From Bacteroidales bacterium (GTDB taxonomy: Bacteria > Bacteroidota > Bacteroidia > Bacteroidales > UBA932), in contig JAFUDQ010000009.1 in the NCBI GenBank assembly GCA_017459075.1, positions 1 through 64,000 on the forward strand: DNA of 64,000 nt, in the 5' to 3' direction. The translations under genes were made by a program, and so were the position numbers. Each line of letters starts with the position of its first letter. The stretch's first letter is position 1. The notes under the pieces are model-generated. The model worked only from the letters and a program-made list of their open reading frames with translations. It had not been told where the DNA came from and searched no databases. Positions 15,375-24,428 of the stretch are shown piece by piece.

Positions 15375-16724
15375 ATGGCAAAAGCAAAACTCTCAGAAAA
15401 AATCGGCTACGCACTGGGCGACGCCGCAGCCGGCGGTATTACCTGGAAGGTAATGTCTATCGCATTCCCCCTGTTTTTTACCAATATCTTTGGCCTTACG
15501 GTAGCAGATACCGCATCCCTCATGCTGATAGCCCGTCTGTTCGATGTAGTCACAGACCCCATCATGGGTGCCATCGCAGACCGTACCCAGTCCCGCTGGG
15601 GCACATATCGTCCCTGGCTTATCTTTGGAGCTATTCCGCTTGGCCTTATATTCGCCCTGCTGCTTTACACACCGGACTTCGGCCCCGCAGGCAAGCGCAT
15701 TTATGCCTATTCAATGTATCTGCTGATGATGGTAGTTTACACAGCTGTGAATGTGCCTTACGGCTCCCTGCTTGGTGTCATGACTGACGATGACAACGAG
15801 AAAAACCAGTTCTCATCGTACCGAATGGTAGGTGCCTATGCCATGGGTTTCATTATGCTGTTCACATTCCCTTATCTACAGAGAATGGTTGGAGGCGAGC
15901 CCAAGCATCAGTATGCCGTCCTGGGCGTAATCCTGGGTGGTGTCGCCGCCCTGGGTACCCTGGCTTGCGGATTGCTTACAAAAGAGCGTCTGAAGCCGGT
16001 TCGCGCAGAGAAGTTTTCCTTTAAGCCTTTTGCAGACCTCTTCCGTAACAAGCCATGGGTTTATCTTACCCTCATAGGTATCTGCACTAACTTCTTCAAC
16101 GGTTTCCGTTATGCCGTAGCTGCCTACCTGATGGAATACTGCCTGCATGGCGATGTGACTGTGATGGGCCTTGTAATCAACTACACAGTGTTTATGATGT
16201 TCGGAGAAGCTACCTGTATGATTTTCGGAGGCCTCTCCCCCTGGTTTACCAAGAAAGTGGGCTCCAAGAAGAAGGCTTTCGCTTGGGCTGCCACTATCTG
16301 TGCGGTATCATCCATTCTGTTTTTCTTCATTCCGATGGACCCGGCCTGGATTTGGGTTATGGTCGCAAACGTAATCATTACTTCTATCGGCATTGGTTTC
16401 TATTCTCCGCTTCTGTGGTCTATGTATGCCGATGTTGCCGATTATGCTACAGAGAAGAACGGCACATCTTCCACCGGTCTCATCTTCTCTTCCGGAACAA
16501 TGTCCCAGAAGTTCGGCTCGGCTATTTCCGGTGCTCTTGTCGCCCTTCTGCTTGGAATTGCCGGCTTTGTTTCCGGAACTGATGCACTCACTGGGGAAAC
16601 GGTTGTTACCATCACCAACGAGACATCTGTGCAGAACATGATCTGGGCCCTGTTCTCCCTCTTCCCGGCAGCCATCGCCCTTCTCATTCTTCTGCTCCTT
16701 AAACTTTACCCGATTAATAAATAA
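15375..16724 (+). CDS. GPH-family sugar:cation symporter
   Basis: A 449-residue inner-membrane transporter with about 12 hydrophobic segments. The N-terminal signature (SEKIGYALGDAAAGGITWKV ... LIARLFDVVTDPIMGAIADR) is that of the glycoside-pentoside-hexuronide (GPH/MelB-like) family, which imports disaccharides with Na+ or H+. Together with the epimerase it fits uptake of mannobiose or another short beta-glycan. It ends 3 bases before the stop codon of the convergent HPr-kinase-like gene. Confidence 0.88.
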   Translation: MAKAKLSEKIGYALGDAAAGGITWKVMSIAFPLFFTNIFGLTVADTASLMLIARLFDVVTDPIMGAIADRTQSRWGTYRPWLIFGAIPLGLIFALLLYTPDFGPAGKRIYAYSMYLLMMVVYTAVNVPYGSLLGVMTDDDNEKNQFSSYRMVGAYAMGFIMLFTFPYLQRMVGGEPKHQYAVLGVILGGVAALGTLACGLLTKERLKPVRAEKFSFKPFADLFRNKPWVYLTLIGICTNFFNGFRYAVAAYLMEYCLHGDVTVMGLVINYTVFMMFGEATCMIFGGLSPWFTKKVGSKKKAFAWAATICAVSSILFFFIPMDPAWIWVMVANVIITSIGIGFYSPLLWSMYADVADYATEKNGTSSTGLIFSSGTMSQKFGSAISGALVALLLGIAGFVSGTDALTGETVVTITNETSVQNMIWALFSLFPAAIALLILLLLKLYPINK

Positions 16725-16727
16725 GTG

Positions 16728-17780
16728 TTACTTGGGCGTAATGGTGTCTGCGCAGAGGTGGGCGGCGGAGGGGACCGGGAGACATGACAGGTGGAAAACC
16801 TTGGCGGAACCGATAGCCTTTTCTACCGAGCGGCTTAGGGCGTCCATAATAGCCCTGTTCCATCTGACAGATGAAACGGAACCAAGAAGGGAAGCATAGG
16901 CGTTAAGGCCATATTCCTGAGTGATTGAATTCTCCGGAGCCTGATCTAGCCGAACTATCGCATTTACCGGAGCACAAATATTTCTGTAGCAGGGAGTTTT
17001 GCCGCTCCAGGGAGTGCCGTAAACAATTAACTGTCCGGCCGCGTCAAAGCCGAGCGCCGGATTATCGTCATTAAGGAGCTCTGTACCGGGAATATTCTCC
17101 AGCCAAAGCCTGCTGTGGGTACTCTTACCAGTTCCGCTCTTGCCAAGGAAGATGTTTGCCCTGCCGTCCAGCCCTATAACGGAGGCGTGAAAAAGCATGA
17201 CTTCGCGGAGAGCCGCATTGTAGGTAAACATAATCATAAGGGCTGTCGACATCTGGAAAACAACCCCGTAAGGCCTCTGGCTGGCATCGGCATACATTAC
17301 TCCTTCTGAAAAGTCAGGGGACATTGCCAGAATTGCGGCAGGTTTTCCTGTTTCCAAATCTTCATCAAGGGTGTACTGTGTGCCTTCCGCAGATTCGTAG
17401 ATGCTGTAATATGGGGACTGTTCGTGAACTTCGGCCAGCAGTTTTCCAAGTTTGGGGGCGTTCTCCAGGCCTTTTTGTACCCTGAGGGTAAATACAGGGG
17501 GCTGAGATTTCTCCGCTCCGGCTTCGCCTTCGGTCGAAATGGCAAACGGGGCGTACTGGGAAAGGTCCAGGCCGCTGGCCCCGGGCAGGAGCTCCTCGCG
17601 GGACTGGATAAGGGTCCTGTGCGGTACATCGTCGCCGGCCCTTGTGGGACGGATATCAAGGCCTGCCTCTCCGCGGCTTGCCCTCTCAATCCTTTCCAGT
17701 ACTACAGGAGAGTATTCCATCTCCCGGTAGGGGTCCTCTAACAAAACTTCAAAAACTATCCCGGCAACTTTGTATTTCAT
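16728..17780 (-). CDS. HPr-kinase/PEPCK-like P-loop protein
   Basis: A 350-residue protein. The N-terminal part (about 1-180) has no family I recognise; the C-terminal part has a Walker A loop FLGKSGTGKSTHS and the downstream NDDNPALGF Asp pair found in HprK-type kinases and PEP-carboxykinase-like folds. Bacteroidota have many such HprK-related proteins of unknown substrate. The start at 17780 (MKYKVAG) is an ATG; a further in-frame TTG lies 18 bases upstream. It follows truB by 59 bases on the same strand and so may be the last gene of the dcw transcript. A short GTCATTTCGA-type repeat encodes part of residues 80-92 (around EGEAGAEKSQPP). Confidence 0.65.
   Translation of the reverse strand: MKYKVAGIVFEVLLEDPYREMEYSPVVLERIERASRGEAGLDIRPTRAGDDVPHRTLIQSREELLPGASGLDLSQYAPFAISTEGEAGAEKSQPPVFTLRVQKGLENAPKLGKLLAEVHEQSPYYSIYESAEGTQYTLDEDLETGKPAAILAMSPDFSEGVMYADASQRPYGVVFQMSTALMIMFTYNAALREVMLFHASVIGLDGRANIFLGKSGTGKSTHSRLWLENIPGTELLNDDNPALGFDAAGQLIVYGTPWSGKTPCYRNICAPVNAIVRLDQAPENSITQEYGLNAYASLLGSVSSVRWNRAIMDALSRSVEKAIGSAKVFHLSCLPVPSAAHLCADTITPK
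17504..17543 (-). repeat. GTCATTTCGA-family repeat inside the HPr-kinase-like gene
   Basis: On the minus strand it runs from GCCATTTCGACCGAAGGCGA to GGAGAAATCTC, one full unit of about 40 bp, in frame. Confidence 0.8.
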
Positions 17781-17839
17781 GGTTCTATTGATTTTCAATT
17801 AGTTACGCATTTTAACCTGGCAAATTTTGCTAAGTTGAA

Positions 17840-18775
17840 TTACGTAAGTGTCTGATTTTCAATGGTGGCTTTTTCCGGAGGGGCGAATAGAGCAGCGGCT
17901 TGCTCTACGGACAGGGCCTCGGAGGCGCGGAAGCCGCCGCAGGCGGTGCGCCGGAGACTGTCCAGGTGCGCTCCCGTGCCCAGGGCTTCGCCCAGGTCGC
18001 GGGCAAAGGCTCGTACGTACGTGCCTTTGGAGCATGCGAGCCGCACTTCGGCGCGCGGCAACCCCAGCGCGGTGTTGTCCGTAACGTTTATACGGCTGCT
18101 GGCGGTTGAGATTTCTCCGCTCCGTCCTTTGGACTCCGGTCGAAATGACATCGGCTTTTCTGTCCTTTCGAGCGAAGTCGAGAAATCTCCTTCCTTGAAT
18201 GACAATAATTCAATCTCATTAATCCTGATGAGTTGCTTGCTCAGAATAGCCTCAGCTTCACTGTCAAGGGCATCCAAAGCCCCCTGACGGTACATCTTCC
18301 GTGCAAGCTCATAGGCGCGAACCCCGTCCACGGACTTGGCAGAAAACAGCGGAGCAATCTGCTCCTGCTCCCCAATGAAACCCTCCAGGGCGCGGGCCAC
18401 GGCGGCCTCAGAAACCCCGTCCACGGGGAAAAACCTGTCAATAGGCTTCTCCAAGTCATAAGACGGAGTGGTAGCACCAAAGGTAATCCCGGCTACATAC
18501 TCCTTGTCACTTCGCTGGATTTCCTCTGCAAGCTTCGTAGCCTTCCCTATGCAAATAATGAGCACCCCGGTAGCCAAAGGATCCAGCGTACCGGCGTGCC
18601 CTACTTTCAAATTTTTCTGCCCGAAATGCTTCTTTGCGGCAAACTTCAGTTTCCTGACAACATCGGCCGAAGTCCATCTGTAAGGCTTGTCCACCGGAAC
18701 AATGATACCATCAGGATAATCGCCGATGCTACGGGACAAAACCCCTGTCCCACGGTTTGCCACAAGTACAGCCAT
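17840..18775 (-). CDS. truB: tRNA pseudouridine-55 synthase TruB
   Basis: A 311-residue enzyme that isomerises U55 to pseudouridine in the tRNA T-loop. The catalytic Asp65 is in GHAGTLDPLATGVL; the start DGIIVPVDKPYRWTSADVV and the RNA-binding segment CSKGTYVRAFARDLGEALG are also canonical. It shares its first base region with the end of rpiB. An 83-bp repeat insertion encodes about 28 extra residues between ELLSF and the beta-strand EVRLACSKGTYVRAF, a surface-loop position that should leave the fold intact. Confidence 0.95.
   Translation of the reverse strand: MAVLVANRGTGVLSRSIGDYPDGIIVPVDKPYRWTSADVVRKLKFAAKKHFGQKNLKVGHAGTLDPLATGVLIICIGKATKLAEEIQRSDKEYVAGITFGATTPSYDLEKPIDRFFPVDGVSEAAVARALEGFIGEQEQIAPLFSAKSVDGVRAYELARKMYRQGALDALDSEAEAILSKQLIRINEIELLSFKEGDFSTSLERTEKPMSFRPESKGRSGEISTASSRINVTDNTALGLPRAEVRLACSKGTYVRAFARDLGEALGTGAHLDSLRRTACGGFRASEALSVEQAAALFAPPEKATIENQTLT
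18108..18190. repeat. Head-to-head pair of GTCATTTCGA repeats inside truB
   Basis: A minus-orientation unit (GAGATTTCTCCGCTCCG ... GGTCGAAATGACA) is followed by a plus-orientation unit (TGTCCTTTCGAGCGAAGTCG ... AGAAATCTCC). The pair makes an 83-bp imperfect palindrome that keeps the truB frame open. Confidence 0.9.
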
Positions 18776-19227
18776 TACTTGCAGTCTATTTTGTCAATCC
18801 TTCTTTGGTGTCGTCCACCCTCGAACTCTGTCTCAAGCCAGGTCTTTACAAGCTCCTGAGCCTTTTCGTAAGGGATGAAACGAGCCGGCATAACAAGCAC
18901 ATTGGCATTGTTATGGCGTTTGACCAAAGCTGCAATTTCCTTTGACCAGGCCAGACCTGCACGGATACCCTGATGCTTGTTCAGGGTGATTGCCATGCCG
19001 TTCCCGGTACCGCAAAGGGCAATTCCAAGGTCAACCTTCCCGGCCAGTACGGCCTCTGCAAGCGGATGTGCAACATCAGTGTAATCCATGCTCTCAGTGC
19101 TGTCGGTTCCGAAGTTTACAACTTCCACCCCGCAGTCCTCAAGCCACTTCACAAGGTTGTTCTTGTAGTCTACTCCGGCGTGGTCGTTGGCAATACCAAT
19201 CTTTCCGGAAAAACTTAATGTGCTCAT
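18775..19227 (-). CDS. rpiB: Ribose-5-phosphate isomerase B
   Basis: A 150-residue LacA/RpiB-family isomerase that interconverts ribulose-5-phosphate and ribose-5-phosphate. It opens with IGIANDHAGVDYKNNLVKWL and carries the catalytic Cys in ALCGTGNGMAITLNKHQGIR. The length is typical. Its stop overlaps the truB start by one base, and it starts 2 bases after the gltX stop, so gltX, rpiB and truB are tightly coupled. Confidence 0.95.
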   Translation of the reverse strand: MSTLSFSGKIGIANDHAGVDYKNNLVKWLEDCGVEVVNFGTDSTESMDYTDVAHPLAEAVLAGKVDLGIALCGTGNGMAITLNKHQGIRAGLAWSKEIAALVKRHNNANVLVMPARFIPYEKAQELVKTWLETEFEGGRHQRRIDKIDCK

Positions 19228-19229
19228 TA

Positions 19230-20867
19230 TCAGTTGTTTTTGGTTTTGGCAAATTCAATGCGCGCTGCAAACTCCGCACGGCCAATGAAAGAGACGATAT
19301 CGGCAATTCCAAGACCGCTGGAAGCCCCTACAAGAGCCAGGCGCAGGCAGTTCATAACCTTGCCCATCGGCCATTCATGACCGCGGATGAAGCCCTCAAG
19401 TTTCTCCTCTACATTCTCTTTGGTAAGGGCGAAATCGCCGTCAATAATAAAGGCGGCAGCCTTAAGGGCCATGGCCACATTCTCTTCCTTCCAGAATTTA
19501 TCCACGTCTTTCTGGACAAACTCCGTAGGTGCAACAAAGAGGTATGATGCGATATCCCAGAAGTCAGCTACGAAGGTAGCCCTCTCCTTGATAAGTTCAA
19601 CAACCTTCTGAACATATTCACGCGTGTAAATCTTGTTGCCAAAGTCTGCTCCCTCGCCGGCAAATGAAGCACCTGCTGTAAGGGCGCAGACAGGGCAGTC
19701 CACAACCTTCAGCCCGTGGCTCTCAAGGACAGGAATAAAGAGGTCTGTAAGCTCGGAAGACGGTTTCATACGGAGATATTCCCTGTTGTACCAGCGGGCC
19801 TTATCAGGATTGAAACGGGCTCCGGACTTTACAATGCGGTCCAGAGAAAAAGCCTCTACAAGCTCATCCAGAGAGAAAACCTCCCTGTCATCGCCCGGAT
19901 TCCAGCCAAGGAAGGCCAGAAGATTCACGAAAGCCTCAGGGAAATAGCCGTCCTCACGGTATCCGCGGGAAACCTCGCCCTCCGGATTAACCCAGCGAAG
20001 AGGAAATACAGGGAAGCCCAGCTTATCGCCGTCGCGCTTGCTGAGTTTGCCTTTTCCGTCCGGCTTAAGAAGAAGGGAAAGATGGGCAAAACGGGGCTGT
20101 GAGTCAGTCCAGCCGAAGGCCTTGTACAGCAAATAATGAAGCGGCAGTGAAGGCAGCCACTCCTCTCCGCGGATAACCTCTGAAATCTCCATAAGATGGT
20201 CATCCACAATATTTGCAAGATGGTAGGTAGGCAGCTCATCGGCCCTCTTCCAAAGCACCTTGTCATCAAGGGTGTCGGTATTAACCTCCATATGGCCGCG
20301 AATCAGGTCGTCCATCTGCACCACGGTATCCTCCGGCATCTTGAAACGGATTGTCCAGTCAGTGCGTTCCTCAAGCAGGCGTGCGGTCTCTTCTGTACTC
20401 AGGGTCAGGGAGTTACGAAGCTCCATGCGGGTCTTCTGGTTGTAAATGAAAGTCTGTCCTGAAGCCTCTGCCGTAGCGCGACGCTCATTTAGTTCCTCTG
20501 CCGTGTCAAAGGCATAATAAGCGTTGCCGCTGGCTACCAGCTGCTCTGCGTACTGCCTGTAGATAGGCTTGCGCTCACTCTGGCGGTAAGGGGCGTGAGG
20601 GTGCTTGGCAGAAGCCTCGGAAACAACGTTTCCAGCCTCGTCCACGCCTTCATCGGCCTTGATTCCGCACCAGTTAAGGGCCTCAATGATATATTTCTCT
20701 GCCCCGGGAACAAAGCGGTGGGAATCGGTATCTTCGATTCTTATGATGAAGTCGCCCCCGTTCTGCTTTGCAAACAGGTAGTTATACAATGCCGTACGCA
20801 CGCCACCCATGTGAAGCGGTCCTGTAGGTGAGGGTGCAAATCTAACTCTGGTTCTTCTCTTTTCCAT
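19230..20867 (-). CDS. gltX: Glutamyl-tRNA synthetase
   Basis: A 545-residue class I aminoacyl-tRNA synthetase. The HIGH-type motif is in FAPSPTGPLHMGGVRTALYN and the KMSKS-type motif is GKLSKRDGDKLG. The C-terminal helical anticodon-binding domain is present. It carries the Bacteroidota-type stretch FPLRWVNPEGEVSRGYREDG after the KMSKS loop. The ATG overlaps the ftsZ stop by one base, making translational coupling to the division operon likely. Confidence 0.96.
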   Translation of the reverse strand: MEKRRTRVRFAPSPTGPLHMGGVRTALYNYLFAKQNGGDFIIRIEDTDSHRFVPGAEKYIIEALNWCGIKADEGVDEAGNVVSEASAKHPHAPYRQSERKPIYRQYAEQLVASGNAYYAFDTAEELNERRATAEASGQTFIYNQKTRMELRNSLTLSTEETARLLEERTDWTIRFKMPEDTVVQMDDLIRGHMEVNTDTLDDKVLWKRADELPTYHLANIVDDHLMEISEVIRGEEWLPSLPLHYLLYKAFGWTDSQPRFAHLSLLLKPDGKGKLSKRDGDKLGFPVFPLRWVNPEGEVSRGYREDGYFPEAFVNLLAFLGWNPGDDREVFSLDELVEAFSLDRIVKSGARFNPDKARWYNREYLRMKPSSELTDLFIPVLESHGLKVVDCPVCALTAGASFAGEGADFGNKIYTREYVQKVVELIKERATFVADFWDIASYLFVAPTEFVQKDVDKFWKEENVAMALKAAAFIIDGDFALTKENVEEKLEGFIRGHEWPMGKVMNCLRLALVGASSGLGIADIVSFIGRAEFAARIEFAKTKNN

Positions 20868-22129
20868 TATTTTTCCTCGTTGCGGTGTTTGTAAAACCTT
20901 CTTATTGCGGCCACAGACTCAAGTTCGCTCTTGCTCTCTCCCGGGTTCAGGATAAGCGCAGGCTTGTCCTCCGGGGTAAATGAGAATTTGCGAACGTTCT
21001 CTGTGGTGCTGTAGCCGATTTTGTTTATGTTGATATCCTCGTCCGGCAGCAGGATTTCTCCTGCAGGCTCGTCCTTATGATATTCAAAATCTTTGTCGAT
21101 GATGATGAGTTTGCCAAGGTCGGCCCCCGTGATGCTGACGAGATTCATTTTGAAGCCGGTGGCGATGACGGTAATCATCACCTTGTCCCCGAACTCCGGG
21201 TCATCGTTGAAAACGAGTCCGCTCTTGAAGATTGTGGCGATGCCGCCGGTCTGCTCGTCAATAAGGCTCTCTATCGTCTTGACATCGTCCATCTTAAGAC
21301 CCTTGTCGTTCCTTCCGCAGGTGATGTTCACAAGCAGGTTCTGGGAGGTCTTGAGGTCGTAGTCATTCAGAAGGGGAGACTCCAGTGCGCTGCGTACGGC
21401 GGTTTCAAGACGGTTTTCTCCTTCTCCTACGCCGCAGCCCATCAGGGCCATTCCGCTGTTCTTCATCATGTTGCTGATATCCTGGAAGTCCACGTTGCGG
21501 AAGCCGGTGGTCTCAAGAATCTCAGTTATACCCCTTACAGCAGTCGCAAGTACTTCATCTGCAAGAGGATAGGCCTCATGGACAAGCAAATTTCCGTAGT
21601 ATTCGTACAGCTTCTCATTGTTGATGATAAGGAGGCTGTCTACGTTATGCTCCAGCTCATGGATACCGTCAATAGCCTTGGAAATGGTGTTGTCGCCCTC
21701 GTTCTTGAAGGGGATGGTGACAACTGCAACCGTAAGATAGCCCTTGTCTTTGGCCATCTTTGCGATTACAGGCGATGCTCCTGTTCCGGTGCCTCCGCCC
21801 ATGCCTGCTGTTATGAAAACCATCCTGGTCTTGGGAGTGAAAAGCCTTGCGGCGATTACGTCCTGTGACGCCAGGGCGGCATTACGGCCTTCGGTAGGGT
21901 TGGTACCTGCTCCCAAACCCTCTCCAAGCTGGATTTTGTTGGGTACAGGGTATTTAACAAGAGACTGTCCGTCAGTGTTGCAGACAATGAAGTTGCAACC
22001 TTTGACCTTCTGCGTGTACATGTAGGAAACAGCATTGCAGCCGCCTCCGCCTACACCTATGACTTTTATTTTAGCATCGTCCTCGCCCCAGTCCGGAGGA
22101 GTAACGTCATTATTGAAAAGCTCTTCCAT
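20867..22129 (-). CDS. ftsZ: Cell division GTPase FtsZ
   Basis: A 420-residue tubulin-like GTPase that forms the cytokinetic ring. The opening IKVIGVGGGGCNAVSYMY and the tubulin signature GMGGGTGTGASPVIA bind GTP; the T7 loop region is NVDFQDISNMM. I place the start at 22129 (MEELFNNDVTPP). An in-frame extension to 22339 is basic, low-complexity and overlaps ftsA, so it is not coding. FtsA is encoded 4 bases upstream. Confidence 0.97.
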   Translation of the reverse strand: MEELFNNDVTPPDWGEDDAKIKVIGVGGGGCNAVSYMYTQKVKGCNFIVCNTDGQSLVKYPVPNKIQLGEGLGAGTNPTEGRNAALASQDVIAARLFTPKTRMVFITAGMGGGTGTGASPVIAKMAKDKGYLTVAVVTIPFKNEGDNTISKAIDGIHELEHNVDSLLIINNEKLYEYYGNLLVHEAYPLADEVLATAVRGITEILETTGFRNVDFQDISNMMKNSGMALMGCGVGEGENRLETAVRSALESPLLNDYDLKTSQNLLVNITCGRNDKGLKMDDVKTIESLIDEQTGGIATIFKSGLVFNDDPEFGDKVMITVIATGFKMNLVSITGADLGKLIIIDKDFEYHKDEPAGEILLPDEDININKIGYSTTENVRKFSFTPEDKPALILNPGESKSELESVAAIRRFYKHRNEEK

Positions 22130-22133
22130 AACC

Positions 22134-23636
22134 CTATACGTTTTGATTGTCCATCTCGTTTGACAAGTCGTCCAGCATATCCTTGAACCTCTTCCATGTA
22201 AGTTTGATAATTCCCGGCTTCTTGTCCTCTTCTTCCTTGTTCTCTTTTTCCTTCTTTCTCTTGCTCCTCCAGCCCTTTTCCTCCGTAGCCTTAACGGTAT
22301 CCTCTCCGAAGAGACTTGTCGGAATCGGTTCGTTTTCAACTACCTGCACTTCAGGCTGCTCTGCCGGGACTTCAGCCCCAGGCTCTTCCTGCACCGGCTG
22401 TACCGGCGTTATAGGCTGATTGTCAAGTATTTCCGGGTCGGGCATCGGCTCTTCTATACAGCTTGTCAGGTTATCCTCCTTAGCCGTCAGGATCATACCC
22501 AGTGCAGTGGAAGCATCAGGGTCGAAGATGCTGGGATATCCGGATGCGGAGAACTTCCTTCTTGGATAGCCGATTCTTACGTTATAACCCGATATGTCCT
22601 TGATATACAGGGCGATGTTTGCAAGGTTTGCACCTCCTCCCGTTATGACGATGCCGCCGCGGAGATTGTCTGCAAGGCCGCTCTTCTGGATCTCATAAAG
22701 CATGGCGTCCGTAATCTCCTTTACGCGGGCCGTGATGATTTCAGACAGGTATTTAACAGGAATCTGCTTGAAGCCCTCATGCTCGTTGCCCTCTATCTGG
22801 ATAATCTTCTCTCCAAGGGTAAGGAGCTTTTCAGGAATGCAGGCGCCGAAGGCCAGCTTGATATTCTCTGCCAGCTTTTCCGGGATGAAGCACTCGCTCC
22901 TGATATCGGAAGTGATAACCTTGCCTCCGAAAGGAATCGACGCATAATAGCGAAGGATATTGCCCTGATAGATGGTGACGGAGGTCGCTCCGGAGCCGAT
23001 ATCGATAAGAGCTACGCCGCTGGAAGTCTCATCCTCAGTAAGGACAGCCTTGGCCTGGGCGATAGGAGAGAAATACTTTTTAACGAGGGCGATGCCAAGC
23101 TTGTTGAAAATCTTGTCAACAGTCTTGACTGCGCTCTTCTTGCCGATGAACAGTTTGAAGTTACCCTCAAAATTGCGGCTGATTACCCCGATGATATCGT
23201 CCTCAATGAGCTGGAAATTCTCATCGTCTGAGAAAGACTGGGCAAAGGCGCCGTAAATGACGTCTTTTTCAGGGTCCTGGAGAGGATAGGTGTTCTGTGC
23301 CATGGACTTCAGGCTTTCAACCTCTTCCTTGGTAATGCTGTCGTCCGGGTTCGTACGCTCCACCGTAGCGGTAGCGGTCTCCTGGCGGATGTCGCAGCGG
23401 GGAAGTCCTACAACAACCTGCAAAATCTTGATTTTAAGCTCTTTCTCTGCTTCTTCAATCGCTGCCCTGATAGGTGCTGACGCCTTCTCGGGATTAAAGA
23501 CGGCACTGTTCCTGATGCCGTCGGACTTGTGTTTCTTGTAGTAGAGGATCTGGATGTCCTCTCCGTAAATCTTGGCCACCGTAAGCGTTATGAACGCCGA
23601 GCCAAGGTCTATCGCGGCAATGTAATTCTCATCCAT
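22134..23636 (-). CDS. ftsA: Cell division protein FtsA
   Basis: A 500-residue actin-like ATPase that tethers FtsZ to the membrane. It opens IAAIDLGSAFITLTVAKIYG (phosphate 1 loop), with phosphate 2 at ALIDIGSGATSVTIYQG and the adenosine motif GGIVITGGGANLANI. The C-terminal 100 residues are a Pro/Glu-rich linker and a Lys/Glu-rich stretch ending in a short helix (WKRFKDMLDDLSNEM) suited to membrane binding; this long tail is common in Bacteroidota. Confidence 0.95.
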   Translation of the reverse strand: MDENYIAAIDLGSAFITLTVAKIYGEDIQILYYKKHKSDGIRNSAVFNPEKASAPIRAAIEEAEKELKIKILQVVVGLPRCDIRQETATATVERTNPDDSITKEEVESLKSMAQNTYPLQDPEKDVIYGAFAQSFSDDENFQLIEDDIIGVISRNFEGNFKLFIGKKSAVKTVDKIFNKLGIALVKKYFSPIAQAKAVLTEDETSSGVALIDIGSGATSVTIYQGNILRYYASIPFGGKVITSDIRSECFIPEKLAENIKLAFGACIPEKLLTLGEKIIQIEGNEHEGFKQIPVKYLSEIITARVKEITDAMLYEIQKSGLADNLRGGIVITGGGANLANIALYIKDISGYNVRIGYPRRKFSASGYPSIFDPDASTALGMILTAKEDNLTSCIEEPMPDPEILDNQPITPVQPVQEEPGAEVPAEQPEVQVVENEPIPTSLFGEDTVKATEEKGWRSKRKKEKENKEEEDKKPGIIKLTWKRFKDMLDDLSNEMDNQNV

Positions 23637-23648
23637 ATCTTGTTGTTT

Positions 23649-24428
23649 TTATCTGCAGATTATCTGTCCTTTGTACCTGACATTCACCGTCTTGTACTTC
23701 TTTCCTTCTTCCCTTGGAGCTATGTACTCGTAGTATTTCTCCATCTTTTCAAATTTCTCCTTCCAATGCTCCGGGTATCCGAAAATGAATTTCTCATCCC
23801 CCTGTGCCGGAACAAGGATAAGGGAACCATCGGCGGAAGAAGTAATCTGGACGATGGCATCCCTCCAGGTCTTGTTTTTCTCCAAATATGTCAGCAGGCC
23901 AATCATACCCTTCATCCATTCGCGGCCTTTCTTGTCCGTAATCTCGCCCTTGAACTCCCTGTCCTCGTGGAAGGGGAAGTCTCCGTCTACAATGGGAAGG
24001 CGGGCGGCGTATTTCTTCCGGATAGGGAAGATAAAGCCGGAAGCATCGGCGTAAAAGCTACTGGACGGGCTGTGGAAGCGGGCCACAGGCTTGCGCTGCC
24101 TGACCTCTACGTGCAGTATTCCGTCGGAACTCATATAGGCCTCGCTGCCAAGTATTGCGGCCTTGCCCTTAAGGTTTTCCTCTATGCGCCAGAGCTTTAT
24201 GCTGTCCGCCCTTTTGCCCACAAGGGGGCCTTCTTCGGCCAGAATATACTCTTTTATGTCTGCCGCGGTGACGAAGGAACCCTGGGCGCTGTCCACGATG
24301 TTAACCTTGAGCCCCTGGCAGGAAAGCAGGCCGCGCCTCCTGGAGTTTTCACTGTTCAAAACCACCAGAAGGACTATGCAGGCCACGCCTGCAGCAATTG
24401 TAAGAGTATATTTCAGAGCCGGTTTCAT
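23649..24428 (-). CDS. ftsQ: Cell division protein FtsQ
   Basis: A 259-residue single-pass membrane protein: short cytoplasmic N-terminus, one hydrophobic segment (about residues 7-25) and a periplasmic POTRA-like region (GLKVNIVDSAQGSFVTAADI onward) followed by the FtsQ/DivIB beta domain. Divergisome scaffold role is inferred from family and position between murC and ftsA. Its start overlaps the murC stop by 4 bases. Confidence 0.88.
   Translation of the reverse strand: MKPALKYTLTIAAGVACIVLLVVLNSENSRRRGLLSCQGLKVNIVDSAQGSFVTAADIKEYILAEEGPLVGKRADSIKLWRIEENLKGKAAILGSEAYMSSDGILHVEVRQRKPVARFHSPSSSFYADASGFIFPIRKKYAARLPIVDGDFPFHEDREFKGEITDKKGREWMKGMIGLLTYLEKNKTWRDAIVQITSSADGSLILVPAQGDEKFIFGYPEHWKEKFEKMEKYYEYIAPREEGKKYKTVNVRYKGQIICR

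Noticed and set aside
22130..22339. N-terminal extension of FtsZ (70 residues)
   Set aside because: Extremely basic low-complexity sequence that overlaps ftsA; the canonical FtsZ N-terminus begins at MEELFNN (22129).
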